Below are positions 7,111 through 16,799 of a DNA stretch of 64,000 nucleotides, piece by piece. The stretch spans positions 4,210,501-4,274,500 of the forward strand of contig NZ_CP121471.1 of the NCBI RefSeq assembly GCF_033954835.1, given 5' to 3'. The position numbers and the translations under genes are program-made. This DNA comes from Thiorhodovibrio frisius. GTDB lineage: Bacteria; Pseudomonadota; Gammaproteobacteria; Chromatiales; Chromatiaceae. Position 1 is the stretch's first letter. Every line of letters begins with the position of its first letter. Under the pieces are notes generated by a model, which saw nothing but the letters and a program-made list of their open reading frames with translations, was not told where the DNA came from and made no database searches.

Positions 7111-9450
7111 TCAGGCGGTGTCTCCTGTGCCGTTCGGATCGAGCAGCGCATGCAGGTTATCGCTGTCGGCGGCTCGCTGGCGCAGGCGCTTGGCGTAACT
7201 GGCCTGATTTTTGGTGCAAACCAGAGTATAAGGTCGGCCACGCTTATCTGTCGTCAAGTCCAAATCGCATTGGGCCGTGCGGATTTGGTGGCTGACGTGG
7301 TCGCGGGCCTGTTGCCCGGCCTTCAATCGCCAGGTGGAATCGCTCGGCGATTCGAGGAAGCGGCTCAGCTCCTGGCAATGGGTGCACTGGCACTTGAGCT
7401 TGGCCGGACGGCGCCAGTCGGCGGGTGGCTCGAGCGCTTCGGCAATGCGCTGGCGCAAGAGCGCAATCATGGCGTCCTTGAGTTGCTCAGCCAGAGGAGT
7501 GTTGGCAGCCAGTGGGGCCTCGCCGGTCTGCACTGCGCGCGCGGCTGGGATCAGGATTTGGTCGGGATCATAGGTTTCCGGGTGTGTGAGAAAGCGCTCG
7601 AGTGCCTGTTGCGCGAGCGGATTGACTGATGCCGTGTCAAGTGCCCCGTCGAGGTGCTGGAAAGCCGCCAGGGTCGCGGTAACCAGTTCGGGCGTCATCT
7701 TTTCTGGCGCACCATAGTAGCTCCGGGCAGGGGGCGCGATCGGCAGCCCGTCGAGGAGTACCATGGCCGCGGGCTTTACCGTCTCGCCGGTCAACTCCGG
7801 CTTGCCGGCGAGCACCTTGGCGAGCAGTTCGGCACAGGCACTGGGGTCGCGCTGGGCATTGCCGGTGATCAGGCTGCTCAAAATCGCCCCGGCGTGCTCG
7901 GCGGGCAGTTCATCGAGGATGGCTAGCACTGGTACGTTGTCCTGCGCGCTGTAGCCGCCAGCGGCGGCGACCTTGGCGATGAAATCAACCGTGGTGCGGG
8001 TATCGCCAAGCCGATGCAGGGCGCTTAGAAAGCGCGCGCTCTTGCCATTGCGGCTGGCAAAGTATGCTGAATGGTCGGACGCTGGCCAACCGGCGCAGAT
8101 GGCTTGTGCGAGTTGGCGCGCCTCGGCCAGTATCTCGGCATCGGCCCCCGCGCTAGCATCCGCGTCCCCGATTAGCTCGCTCAGCCGAGGCAGGCTGACA
8201 TCCAGTCCGCCAGCGGCAAGCACGGCACTGCGTTGCCGGCGCGGCCAGAGCACCAGGGCCGCGCACTGGTACTGACGCTCGAAGCTGGCGCCCGCGTTAC
8301 CGGTGGCTTCGTGGAATTCCGCCTCGGCATCGGCGATCTCCTCGAGCATCGAGGGCGGACAAAGCTCGTGATCGGTGAAGGGCAAGGCCCCCATGGCCGA
8401 CGAGCGACCATCCGGTCGGCGCCAACTGTGCAGTTCCTGCACCCGCTCGTCCACCTCGCCGACCTCGAGGTCGTCACCCCAGCGACTGTAGCCCGTGTAT
8501 TCCGCCCAGCCGGTTTCTTGCACACTGAGCATGGCCAGATGCAGATCGCATTCAGAGGCGGCGGCCGCATCCCGCACCACGGCCGCGAGCGTGGCATCGA
8601 TGGCCTTGAGCGCGCGAAAGCCGAGCTCGGCCTCGGTGTAGGCGTACTCCAGGGGTAGCACCAGCTTGCGCGGCCAGTTGGCTTGATCCTGATGGCCGCC
8701 CTGCCCTTCGCCCCGAGCCTGGCCCTGATCGGGCCTTTCGCTCCACAGGCTGAGCAGCCGGGTCAGCTCGGTGCGCGCGCTGTCATGATCCGGTGCTTGG
8801 GGCAGCGGGCCGCCATCCCGGCGGACCAAGTTGTAGATCAACGCCAGCCGGCAGCCGTCGGTGATGGGCAACACCTGATGGCGGCAGTCGGCATAGAAGG
8901 CGGCGTAGGCGATGGCGGCTGGATCATCGCGGCGCAGATCCAGGCGCACTTCGCGGTCTTGGTGCTGCACGATCAGCTCGCCGCCGCTGAACTCAGAGGG
9001 CAAGATCATCACCAGGGTGGCGAACATGCCGGGGCATTTCTCGGTGTCGCGGTGCCGCACAAAAAAGCTGCCGGCATCGTAGATCAGCAGCTTGTAGAGC
9101 TCGGCCTCGACCTGACCGGTAACGCCCAAGCCCTCGGCAATGCACGGGAGCAGGGTGGCGAGATCATCTTGCCAGCGTTGCCCCTCGAGCGACAGCTGGG
9201 CGGCATCGATCTGCCAGGTGCGTCGCACCTCGGTATCGACCAGGGTCTCGCTGCCACGACCATAGGGCGCTTGCTCGGCGACGCCGATCAGTTGTTGCGC
9301 CTGCACCGGCAACAAGGGCAGCGCGATGGTGCCGATACCCTCCACCCGCAGTCGTGGTGGGTGCATGTCGAGCGTGCCGGTGGCATAGAAGTCGCCGGGA
9401 CGGTCGATACGCTCGAGCAGCGCGGCAAGTTGCTCTTGGATGTTTAGCAT
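7111..9450 (-). CDS. Large 2-oxoglutarate/Fe(II) oxygenase-like protein
   Basis: 779 residues. The first about 215 fit a prolyl-4-hydroxylase-type 2OG-Fe(II) dioxygenase: an H-x-D pair (His133, Asp135 in VRHRDTEK), a distal His191 (CRHQVLPI) and Arg201 (CRLALIYN) in the expected place for 2-oxoglutarate binding. The remaining about 560 residues are helical, lack a known domain and end in a Cys/His cluster (CQCTHC near 690) that may bind metal. The substrate is unknown. The gene is monocistronic and convergent with the phosphatase gene, 30 bases away. Confidence 0.75.
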   Translation of the reverse strand: MLNIQEQLAALLERIDRPGDFYATGTLDMHPPRLRVEGIGTIALPLLPVQAQQLIGVAEQAPYGRGSETLVDTEVRRTWQIDAAQLSLEGQRWQDDLATLLPCIAEGLGVTGQVEAELYKLLIYDAGSFFVRHRDTEKCPGMFATLVMILPSEFSGGELIVQHQDREVRLDLRRDDPAAIAYAAFYADCRHQVLPITDGCRLALIYNLVRRDGGPLPQAPDHDSARTELTRLLSLWSERPDQGQARGEGQGGHQDQANWPRKLVLPLEYAYTEAELGFRALKAIDATLAAVVRDAAAASECDLHLAMLSVQETGWAEYTGYSRWGDDLEVGEVDERVQELHSWRRPDGRSSAMGALPFTDHELCPPSMLEEIADAEAEFHEATGNAGASFERQYQCAALVLWPRRQRSAVLAAGGLDVSLPRLSELIGDADASAGADAEILAEARQLAQAICAGWPASDHSAYFASRNGKSARFLSALHRLGDTRTTVDFIAKVAAAGGYSAQDNVPVLAILDELPAEHAGAILSSLITGNAQRDPSACAELLAKVLAGKPELTGETVKPAAMVLLDGLPIAPPARSYYGAPEKMTPELVTATLAAFQHLDGALDTASVNPLAQQALERFLTHPETYDPDQILIPAARAVQTGEAPLAANTPLAEQLKDAMIALLRQRIAEALEPPADWRRPAKLKCQCTHCQELSRFLESPSDSTWRLKAGQQARDHVSHQIRTAQCDLDLTTDKRGRPYTLVCTKNQASYAKRLRQRAADSDNLHALLDPNGTGDTA

Positions 9451-9486
9451 GGCAGGTTTCCAGTGTGTCGTTACAAACGCTGGGCC

Positions 9487-12400
9487 TCACAGCAGGACCC
9501 GTTCGATGCCTCGGGACGCTAAATCCTTGATGAACCCCTGCTGCCAGCCCTCGCCAAGCTGGCGACGGGCGAGCTCGACCACAACGTAGTCCGTGTCAAG
9601 CCCGGTCTGGTCGGTGAACTTGGCCAAGCCCTGCTGGCAGGCGGGGCAGGAGGTCAGCAGTTTTGCCTGGCCATCAGTTGCGCGCGTTTCGCCGGTTAGC
9701 GTTTTCAGCCCAGCCGCCAGTTCCTCGGCCTTGCGCAAGCGCACCTGGTTGGCGATGTCGGGCCTGGCGGTGCCCAGGGTGCCGGCTTCACCGCAGCAGC
9801 GCTCAGAGAGTGCCACCGGCTGGCCCATGAGTTTGCTGGCCACCGAGATGGGCTGGTAGGCCTTCATCGGCGTGTGGCAGGGGTCGTGGTAGAGGTATTG
9901 CGTCCCGTCGGTCGGGGTGAGCGCCACCTTTTGTTCCATCAGATATTCATGGATGTCGAGCAGTCGGCAGCCGGGGAAGATGCGCTCGAACTGGTAGCGC
10001 GTGAGCTGGTCCATGCAGGTGCCGCAGGAGACTAGCACGGTGTGAATGTCGAGATAATTGAGCGTGTGGGCGACGCGGTGGAATAACACCCGGTTTTCCA
10101 TGGTGATGCGCTGACCGCGCTGTTCTAATCCCGCACCGCGTTGTGGATAGCCGCAGCAGAGATAACCCGGTGGCAGAATGACCCGCTCGCCCTGGTGGTA
10201 GAGCATGGCCAGAGTCGCCAGGCCGATGTCCGAGAACAGCCGCTCCGAACCGCAGCCGGGGAAGTAGAACACCGCCTGTTCGTCCTCGCCGTGGGCGCCC
10301 TGGGGATCGCACAGAATAGGGATGCGGGTTTTGTCCTCAAGCTGCAGCACCTCCCGATAACCCTGCTTGGGCAGCTCGACCCGGATCGGCCGGCTGACCA
10401 GTTGCCGCACCTGATCGACTGGTTGCGGCCGACCGGTGGTGGCGCCGGGGGCCATGGTCGGCCCTTTGGTCAGGCCCAGGCGCGCCGCAAACCGATGCGC
10501 CAGGTTGAGACCGGCGAAACCGCCCCGACCCAGCACTCGGCGCAGCAGGCGCACCAGGCGCGGGTCGTGCGCGTTGAGGAACTGCATCGCCGCCCAGGCG
10601 CCGGGGTTGCTGCGCTTCTTGCCGCGCTCGACCAGCATGCGGCGCAGACGCATGGTGAGATCGCCAAAGTCGATATTCACCGGACAGGGCGGCTGGCAGT
10701 GATGGCAGATGGTGCAATGGTCGGCGATGTCGTTCATCTCGGCGAAATGCCGCTGGGACAGCCCGCGACGGGTCTGCTCCTCGTACAAAAAAGCCTCGAT
10801 AATCAGGCCGGTGCCGAGAATCTTGTTGCGCGGCGAGTAGGACAGATTGGCGCGCGGCACATGGGTCATGCACTTGGGCTTGCATTTGCCGCAGCGCAGA
10901 CAGTGTTTGACGTCATCATTCAGCGCGCCGAGCTCAGTCTCTTCCAGAATGATGGCCTCGCGCTCGACCAGCCGCAGCGAGGGGGTGTAGGCCAGCTCCA
11001 GTCCGCTACCGGCAAGCAGCTTGCCGGGATTGAAGCGCCCCTGGGGGTCGACCCGCTCCTTGTACGCGGCAAAGGCGGCGAGCCGTTCGGGCTCCAGATA
11101 GCGCACCTTGGTGAGCCCAATGCCATGCTCGCCGGAGATGACGCCGCCCAAGTCGGACGCCAGCGTCATGATGCGATCGACGATGCGGTCGGCCTCGTGC
11201 AGCATCTCGTAGTCGGCGGAATGCACCGGGATGTTGGTGTGCACATTGCCGTCACCGGCGTGCATGTGCAGGGCAACGAACAGGCGCGCGTCGCGAATCT
11301 TGCGATGAATGCCGGCGAGATGCTCGCGCACCGGTTGCAGTTCCTGCCCGGCGAAGAGTTCATTGAGCCGATTGGCGACCTCCTTGCGATAGCTCTGGCG
11401 CAGATCGCGGCGCAGCAGCATGGCGAGCAGAGTGTCACCGCGATCGTCATCGGCGCGGATCAAGCCGCGTTCCTTCTCGCGCAGCAACTCGAGGTGGTCG
11501 GCGGCCGGTTCGTCGAGTGCGGCGAGTATTTGCTGCCAGCGAGTCCGTGCCTGACTGACAGCCTCCCGCGCCGCCTCGCATTTGGCGGCCACAATGGCCT
11601 GCCCTTCGGCCGAGTCTTCGTGGTCCAGGGGTGCCGCCTGCGGCATGGGGCCGGACAGATACTCCAGCACGGCAGCCAGGATGCGGTCCTTGTTGCCAAT
11701 GGACTGCTCGATATTGATGCGCTCAATGGCGCGACTGTAGTCGGCCAGGCGCCCGAGCGGGATGACCACGTCCTCGTTGATCTTGAAGGCATTGGTATGG
11801 CGCGAGATGGCCGCGGTGCGGGCGCGGTCGAGCCAGAAGCGCCGGCGCGCCTCGGGGCTGGTGGCGATGAAGCTCTCGCCATCGCGCGCGGTGACGCTTT
11901 CGCGCACGGCCGCAGCCGCAGCTCCCAACGCCGCATCGTCATCGGACACCAGGTCGGCGAGCAGCACCATCTTGGGCAGCTCGCGCCGCGCGGCCTTGGT
12001 GGAATAGTTGACCGCACGGATGTAGCGCTCATCCAGATGCTCCAGCCCGGCGATCTGCACCTCAGGCAGGCCATCGATCATGTCCTTGATCTCGACGATG
12101 GCCGGCACCGCGCGCTCGAGATCGGCGCCGAAGAACTCCAGGCACAGCGTCAGGGTATGCGCTGGCATGCGATGCAGGATGAAGCGTGCGGAGGTGATAA
12201 TGCCGTCGCAGCCCTCCTTCTGGACCCCGGGCAGGTTGCTCAGCGCCTTGTCGGTCACATCCTTGCCAAGACCGGCCTTGCGGAAGCTGCCGCCCGGCAC
12301 ATCAATCAGCTCCGGCTCGCCAATAGGCGTCTGGCCATCGGTGGCAAAACGCTGGATACGAAAGCGCACCCGTTCGGCGTCCTGGAGCTTGCCGAGGTTA

Positions 12401-13389
12401 TGGTCCAGGCGCTCAACCTCCAGCCACTGCGCCTCGGGTGTCACCATGCGCCAGGAGGCAAGATTATCGAGCGCCGTCCCCCAGATGACGGCCTTCTTGC
12501 CGCCGGCATTCATGGCTACATTGCCGCCGATGCAGGAGGCATCCTGGGAGGTCGGATCGACCGCGAAGGCGAGGCCCTGGGCTTCCGCTCGCTCCGCCAC
12601 CCGGCGCGTCACCACGCCGGCGCCGCAAAGCACCGTTGGCACAGGCTCGGCCACGCCGGTCAGGACCATGGTCTCGACTTGTGACAGCGTATCGAGCTTC
12701 TCGGTGTCGATCACCGCTGTACGCGCAGATAAGGGCACACCCGAGCCGGTATAGCCGGTGTTACCGCCATGGGCAATCAGCGACAGCCCGCAATCGATGC
12801 AGGCGGCGACAATGGGCGCGACCTCGGCCTCGGCATCCGGGCTGATGACCACAAAGGGCAGCTCCACGCGCCAGTCGGTCGCGTCCGTGGCATGGGAAAC
12901 CCGCGCCAGGCCGCCGAACTGAATATTATCCCGCCGGGTCACCTCGGCCAGGCGCTTTTCGATACGCCCGCGCAGCGCCAGATCCTGCTGAAAACCCTCG
13001 GCAAAACGCCGCACAGCCTCCCGCCCGGCGTCCAGCAAAGCAGCGGCTTTTTGGTTTTGATTCAGGCGCTGTTCGAACAGATCCAGGCGCTGCTCAAGCC
13101 CCTCGATCAACTGCCGCAGGCGTCGCGGGCTATCGAGCAAATCCTCCTGCAAATAAGGATTGCGGCTGACCACCCACATGTCGCCCAGCACCTCAAACAG
13201 CATCTGCGCCGAACGCCCGGTGCGCCTTGAGCCGCGCAGCTCTTCGATCAGTCGCCAGCTTGACTCGCCAAGAAAGCGGATCACAATCTCGCGATCAGAA
13301 AAGGAGGTGTAATTGTAGGGAATTTCGCGAATACGCCAGGCTGGTGCGGTGGGAGCCATCGGAGCGACGGTGGATGCGGGCTGAGTCAT
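9487..13389 (-). CDS. DUF3683-FAD/FMN dehydrogenase fused to Fe-S/CCG domains (D-lactate/glycolate dehydrogenase-like)
   Basis: A 1300-residue fusion. The N-terminal about 120 residues resemble DUF3683 (EIPYNYTSFSDREIV). An FAD-binding PCMH domain follows (IAHGGNTGYTGSG, near 220), then a GlcD/Dld-type FAD oxidase C-terminal domain (HMHAGDGNVHTN, SGEHGIGL). Next are two 4Fe-4S motifs (CLRCGKCKPKC; CTICHHCQPPC) and two CCG heterodisulfide-reductase-type modules (FPGCGSE with CCGYP; HDPCHTP with CCGEAG). The family oxidises 2-hydroxy acids and passes electrons to quinone or another membrane acceptor; the exact substrate is not visible. It is intact and of the usual size for this fusion. Confidence 0.88.
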   Translation of the reverse strand: MTQPASTVAPMAPTAPAWRIREIPYNYTSFSDREIVIRFLGESSWRLIEELRGSRRTGRSAQMLFEVLGDMWVVSRNPYLQEDLLDSPRRLRQLIEGLEQRLDLFEQRLNQNQKAAALLDAGREAVRRFAEGFQQDLALRGRIEKRLAEVTRRDNIQFGGLARVSHATDATDWRVELPFVVISPDAEAEVAPIVAACIDCGLSLIAHGGNTGYTGSGVPLSARTAVIDTEKLDTLSQVETMVLTGVAEPVPTVLCGAGVVTRRVAERAEAQGLAFAVDPTSQDASCIGGNVAMNAGGKKAVIWGTALDNLASWRMVTPEAQWLEVERLDHNLGKLQDAERVRFRIQRFATDGQTPIGEPELIDVPGGSFRKAGLGKDVTDKALSNLPGVQKEGCDGIITSARFILHRMPAHTLTLCLEFFGADLERAVPAIVEIKDMIDGLPEVQIAGLEHLDERYIRAVNYSTKAARRELPKMVLLADLVSDDDAALGAAAAAVRESVTARDGESFIATSPEARRRFWLDRARTAAISRHTNAFKINEDVVIPLGRLADYSRAIERINIEQSIGNKDRILAAVLEYLSGPMPQAAPLDHEDSAEGQAIVAAKCEAAREAVSQARTRWQQILAALDEPAADHLELLREKERGLIRADDDRGDTLLAMLLRRDLRQSYRKEVANRLNELFAGQELQPVREHLAGIHRKIRDARLFVALHMHAGDGNVHTNIPVHSADYEMLHEADRIVDRIMTLASDLGGVISGEHGIGLTKVRYLEPERLAAFAAYKERVDPQGRFNPGKLLAGSGLELAYTPSLRLVEREAIILEETELGALNDDVKHCLRCGKCKPKCMTHVPRANLSYSPRNKILGTGLIIEAFLYEEQTRRGLSQRHFAEMNDIADHCTICHHCQPPCPVNIDFGDLTMRLRRMLVERGKKRSNPGAWAAMQFLNAHDPRLVRLLRRVLGRGGFAGLNLAHRFAARLGLTKGPTMAPGATTGRPQPVDQVRQLVSRPIRVELPKQGYREVLQLEDKTRIPILCDPQGAHGEDEQAVFYFPGCGSERLFSDIGLATLAMLYHQGERVILPPGYLCCGYPQRGAGLEQRGQRITMENRVLFHRVAHTLNYLDIHTVLVSCGTCMDQLTRYQFERIFPGCRLLDIHEYLMEQKVALTPTDGTQYLYHDPCHTPMKAYQPISVASKLMGQPVALSERCCGEAGTLGTARPDIANQVRLRKAEELAAGLKTLTGETRATDGQAKLLTSCPACQQGLAKFTDQTGLDTDYVVVELARRQLGEGWQQGFIKDLASRGIERVLL

Positions 13390-13635
13390 GCGAACAGATT
13401 AGGGTTGCTAAAGGGAGTCTCAGTGTAACCCAGGGTTCGGGCAGCCCCCAATGCGATCCGGCAGCCGCAAAGTCAGCCCGCAGCGGGACTGGTCGCACAT
13501 CGGGTTTGCGAGCGCACCGCTGGCGCATTACCCTATCGCAGCAATGGCCAATGCGTCCCCCCTGGATTCTTTGGCTTAAGGTTTCCCGGCAATCCTGCCG
13601 CTTCCACGCTTTATTAGAATGGAGTTTCTTAGCTC

Positions 13636-14187
13636 ATGCGCACCTTCAACCTGATCCCCAACCTGTTGACCACCTCACTCGCGACCCTAGTGCTCGCCAC
13701 CAGCGCCCTGGCCCAAGAGCCACCCGCCGATGGGCCAACGACACCGACCGCTGCCTTTATGAAAGAACTCGACAAAAATGGCGATGGCCAGGTGTCCGTC
13801 GATGAAATCAAGACCCCGCAACAGCAACGCTTCACAGAGACCGACGCCAATGGCGACGGCGCCATCTCCACTGAAGAAGCCAGCGAAGCCTTTGCCAAGC
13901 AGGCGCCGCCGGAGATGATGGCAGAGATGAAAAAGCGCGGCATGCCAGACCCAGGCGAAACCTTTGTTCAAAATCTCGACACCGACAAAAACGGACAGGT
14001 GAGCGCGGACGAATTCATGCAGCCCGCACTAGACTCTTTCGGGCGCATGGACGCCAACAGCGATGGCGTGGCCAGTGCCGAAGAAGCCACCGCTTTCTTC
14101 GATGAGTTGCAGCAGGAAATGCAAAGACGCATGGAAGAAATGCAGCAACAGCACGGGGACATGGCGGCACCACCGGCACAGCAATAA
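13636..14187 (+). CDS. Exported EF-hand calcium-binding protein
   Basis: 183 residues with an N-terminal signal peptide (hydrophobic core TTSLATLVLA, cleavage near ALA-QE). Four EF-hand-type loops follow: DKNGDGQVSVDE, DANGDGAISTEE, DTDKNGQVSADE and DANSDGVASAEE, arranged as two pairs. The C terminus is Gln/Met-rich and coiled-coil-like. It should bind calcium in the periplasm; the partner is unknown. It is followed by a stem-loop at 14206-14230 and by cytochrome b561 on the same strand. Confidence 0.88.
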   Translation: MRTFNLIPNLLTTSLATLVLATSALAQEPPADGPTTPTAAFMKELDKNGDGQVSVDEIKTPQQQRFTETDANGDGAISTEEASEAFAKQAPPEMMAEMKKRGMPDPGETFVQNLDTDKNGQVSADEFMQPALDSFGRMDANSDGVASAEEATAFFDELQQEMQRRMEEMQQQHGDMAAPPAQQ

Positions 14188-14205
14188 CGCAACACCTTGC
14201 CACCT

Positions 14206-14230
14206 GGGCCTTGGCTTACCGCCAAGGTCC
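14206..14230 (+). terminator. Stem-loop after the EF-hand gene
   Basis: A ten-pair stem (GGGCCTTGGC / GCCAAGGTCC, one G-U pair) with a five-base loop begins 18 bases after the EF-hand stop. No U-run follows, so it is only a candidate terminator. Confidence 0.4.
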
Positions 14231-14358
14231 AGCGCTGAACCAATCTATTCGGCAAACAACAGCCTGGGGCGTGACTTGCGATTCAGCCATGACGAAGGTC
14301 GGGCTTCTTTTGCAAACTCGCCGCCTTAGTTAACCGAGTCACCACGAGGACCATCGTC

Positions 14359-14922
14359 ATGAGCACCGAATCGGCTTCGGACATTCGAAAATACGGCATC
14401 ATCGCCCAAGGTTTCCACTGGCTAGTGGCGCTGCTGCTGGTGGGCCTGCTAATCACCAACGCCCTGCGCAGCGGGTCGGCGGAAGACTCAGATGCCTTCA
14501 AGTTCTGGCTTGGGCTGCACATGTCCTTCGGGATTTTGGTCTTTGGGCTGACCTTCGCGCGCATTTTCTGGGCCAAGATCGCTCCCCCTCCTGAGCTGCT
14601 GGATGCACCCCAGTGGTCGGTGCTGGCGGCCAAGGCCGCGCACATGCTGCTGAATCTCTCTACCCTGGCCATTCCCATTTTTGGCTATTTGCGTGTTGCC
14701 TCCAAGGACATCCCGGCCAACTTCTTTGGCATACCCGTGCCATCTCTGGTCGGCGATCAGCCCTGGCTGCATCATGTGATGGAGATTCTGCACGGCTCGC
14801 CAATGGCGATTTATCTGCTGAGCCTGGTTGGGCTGCATATCGCCGCAGCTCTGTGGCATCAGTATGTGCGCAAGGATCATGCGCTTGAGCGCATGCTGCC
14901 CTGGAGCCCGCCAAGAACCTGA
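14359..14922 (+). CDS. Cytochrome b561 family membrane protein
   Basis: 187 residues with four hydrophobic segments and paired histidines suited to two b-type hemes: His19 (QGFHW), a second near residue 54 (GLHMS), and later ones in WLHHVME and GLHIAAALWHQ. This is the CybB-like family of inner-membrane cytochromes that move electrons between quinol and soluble or periplasmic partners. It sits directly after the EF-hand gene, but a 171-base gap with a stem-loop suggests a separate transcript. Confidence 0.88.
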   Translation: MSTESASDIRKYGIIAQGFHWLVALLLVGLLITNALRSGSAEDSDAFKFWLGLHMSFGILVFGLTFARIFWAKIAPPPELLDAPQWSVLAAKAAHMLLNLSTLAIPIFGYLRVASKDIPANFFGIPVPSLVGDQPWLHHVMEILHGSPMAIYLLSLVGLHIAAALWHQYVRKDHALERMLPWSPPRT

Positions 14923-14941
14923 GCATTCCAGCATTGGCCTT

Positions 14942-14961
14942 GGGCGACCTGGAGGTCGCCC
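14942..14961. terminator. Stem-loop between convergent cytochrome b561 and ABC1-kinase genes
   Basis: GGGCGACC, a four-base loop and GGTCGCCC form a perfect 8-bp stem in the 77-base gap between two convergent genes. It could act in both directions. There is no clear U-run on either side. Confidence 0.45.
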
Positions 14962-14999
14962 CTAGCAACCATCTCTCGCAGCTCACTCGTCGCGCGCTG

Positions 15000-16325
15000 T
15001 TATAGATGCCGCGTCATCATGGCGCGGAAATCAATGCGCGCACGCAGCCGCCGGCACAGCATGAAGGTGCCAACAAACTTCCGGTGCAGGAACAAACTGG
15101 ACGGATCGGGCAGCTCGCTGAAGGCACCGGCCAGGTATAGCTCGCGCCCGCGCTGATAAATGCGTTCGAACAGATCCGAGGTGCCAAAGTCGTAAATACC
15201 CTCAGTACGCAGCATCTCGCCGGACAGGCGCATGAGTTCGGTCAGGGCATCGACATTCTGGCGCGGCGCATCGGCCCTGAGATAACCGAGATCAATGATC
15301 GCTTGGTGCATGGCGGGCACATCGTCGGCCATGCCAGCGGCGGCGAGGCGGCGAAACCCCGCGACCAGCGAAGGCGCAATGCGCGCGGTAGCGCCAAAGT
15401 CCAGCAACACCACCCGCCCGGACTCCGGCTGATAGAAATAGTTGCCGAAATTCGGGTCCGTCTGTGCGAGCTGAAAGCCAAACAGCTCGCGCAAGGTCAG
15501 GTCCGTCAGCGCACTGGAGACGCGATCACGCTCTTGGCGGCTGAATCCTGTCTCTGACAGCCGATCAATCGACACCCCCTCGATATAATCCATCGCCAGC
15601 ACCTGGGCGGTACTGATATCCCGATGCACCGCCGGCACCAAAAAGGCGGGATCATCGCCAATGCGCGCGCGATAGGCCTCCAGTGCCTCGGCTTCGGCCT
15701 GGTAGTCGGCCTCCTGGTGCAGCTGGCGGCGCGCCTCATCAAGCAGCGGCTGCGGATCCATCCCTTTAGGCGCCATGCCTAAGGTGCGGGCGAGAAAGCC
15801 CAGATTGTCGATGTCGCTATCGATGCTCTCACGCACACCCGGGAACTGAATCTTCAGCGCCAGTTGGCGCCCGTCCTTGGTCTCGGCGCGATGCACCTGG
15901 CCAATGGAAGCCGCTGCGATGGGGGTGAAGTCAAAGCGACGAAAGTTCTTGTTCCAATCCGCCCCCCATTCTCGTTCCAGCACCTGCGCGAGTTGACTGA
16001 GCGGCATCGGCTCGGCACGCTCACGCAGGCTGCCCATAATGGCGGCCGCCTCGGGCGTAAACACATCGGCGCCGTCCATGGACATCATCTGGCCCATTTT
16101 CATCACCGCGCCGCGCATGCGCGCGAGGCGGTCGGTAAAACGCTGGGTGGCGACCGGACTGAGACGAATGCGGTTGGACTCAGAACCACGCGAGCGCGCC
16201 AGTTCCATCAGACCGCGCACGCCAACACCAGCGGCCAGATCAGTGGTGGCGCGACCGAGATGCCACAGGCGACTCAAACGCTGACTGGGAACGGCGCGAC
16301 CGCCGCTTTCTGAAAAGTGACTCAT
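15000..16325 (-). CDS. ABC1/ADCK (AarF/UbiB-like) atypical kinase
   Basis: 441 residues with the hallmarks of the ABC1 family: the KxGQ motif (MKMGQMMSMDG, about residues 76-86), the alanine-rich loop AAASIGQVHRA, the catalytic-type Lys in LALKIQ, and a late DFG-like LLDFGA. There is no C-terminal transmembrane pair, unlike classical UbiB, so it is closer to the COQ8/ADCK3 branch. These proteins support ubiquinone synthesis through ATPase or lipid-linked activity. Neighbouring genes do not point to a pathway. Confidence 0.82.
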   Translation of the reverse strand: MSHFSESGGRAVPSQRLSRLWHLGRATTDLAAGVGVRGLMELARSRGSESNRIRLSPVATQRFTDRLARMRGAVMKMGQMMSMDGADVFTPEAAAIMGSLRERAEPMPLSQLAQVLEREWGADWNKNFRRFDFTPIAAASIGQVHRAETKDGRQLALKIQFPGVRESIDSDIDNLGFLARTLGMAPKGMDPQPLLDEARRQLHQEADYQAEAEALEAYRARIGDDPAFLVPAVHRDISTAQVLAMDYIEGVSIDRLSETGFSRQERDRVSSALTDLTLRELFGFQLAQTDPNFGNYFYQPESGRVVLLDFGATARIAPSLVAGFRRLAAAGMADDVPAMHQAIIDLGYLRADAPRQNVDALTELMRLSGEMLRTEGIYDFGTSDLFERIYQRGRELYLAGAFSELPDPSSLFLHRKFVGTFMLCRRLRARIDFRAMMTRHL

Positions 16326-16799
16326 TGTTGGGTTCCCTAAATTCCGTTGAATGCTTCAGTAAATAGTGCGCCAGTCTGCCCTTTTCGAGTCACCCCCGCC
16401 ATGACATTCCCCAGTAGCCTGGTCGGAATTCCCTCCTCGCGCGAACACTCCCGCTGCCCCCCCAATGAGCGGGAGTGTCTCTACCGCATGGCGTCTCCTG
16501 GGATGGCGGATCTGCGTTCGCGCCCCCGTGCGCGCGGTGCTATCCCAATCGCAAACTGGTTGTCAGTTTGGGTACGGGTAGCGGCCACGGGGGTCTCGGC
16601 AGCAGGACGCCCCTGGGAAGCCTACAGGGATGTATTCACGGCGTCCCCCGTGGCCGTCACCCGACCCAGAACGAGCCAAAATCTCAAAGGGTTTTGGTAT
16701 ATAGTCGGGTCATAGCAAAGTGGCAAAGAGCAACAGCCGCCGGAACCGCGCGCGCACTGGAGAAGTTTTCTGGACAAGTCATCCTCTCTGAACCCAGAT
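16326..16799. other. Gene-free gap with a strong hairpin and a dispersed repeat
   Basis: This 474-base gap between divergent genes holds no convincing ORF. It contains a perfect 11-bp stem (ACACTCCCGCT at 16445-16455, AGCGGGAGTGT at 16468-16478) and a copy of the TA-flanked palindromic repeat at 16541-16702. Promoters for both flanking genes must lie here, but none is clear. Confidence 0.6.
16541..16702 (+). repeat. TA-flanked palindromic repeat, copy A
   Basis: 162 bases from TATCCCAATCGC to GGTTTTGGTATA. It matches the reverse complement of copies B (21010) and C (29268), sharing the core GTGGCCGTCACCCGAC and the CCTACAGGGATGTATTCACG block, but its centre is slightly shorter. Confidence 0.85.

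Noticed and set aside
10141-12684. An 847-residue plus-strand open frame opposite the FAD/Fe-S dehydrogenase gene
   Set aside because: It is the antisense mirror of a strongly supported gene in GC-rich DNA. Its sequence has no domain or membrane pattern and no ribosome-binding sequence.
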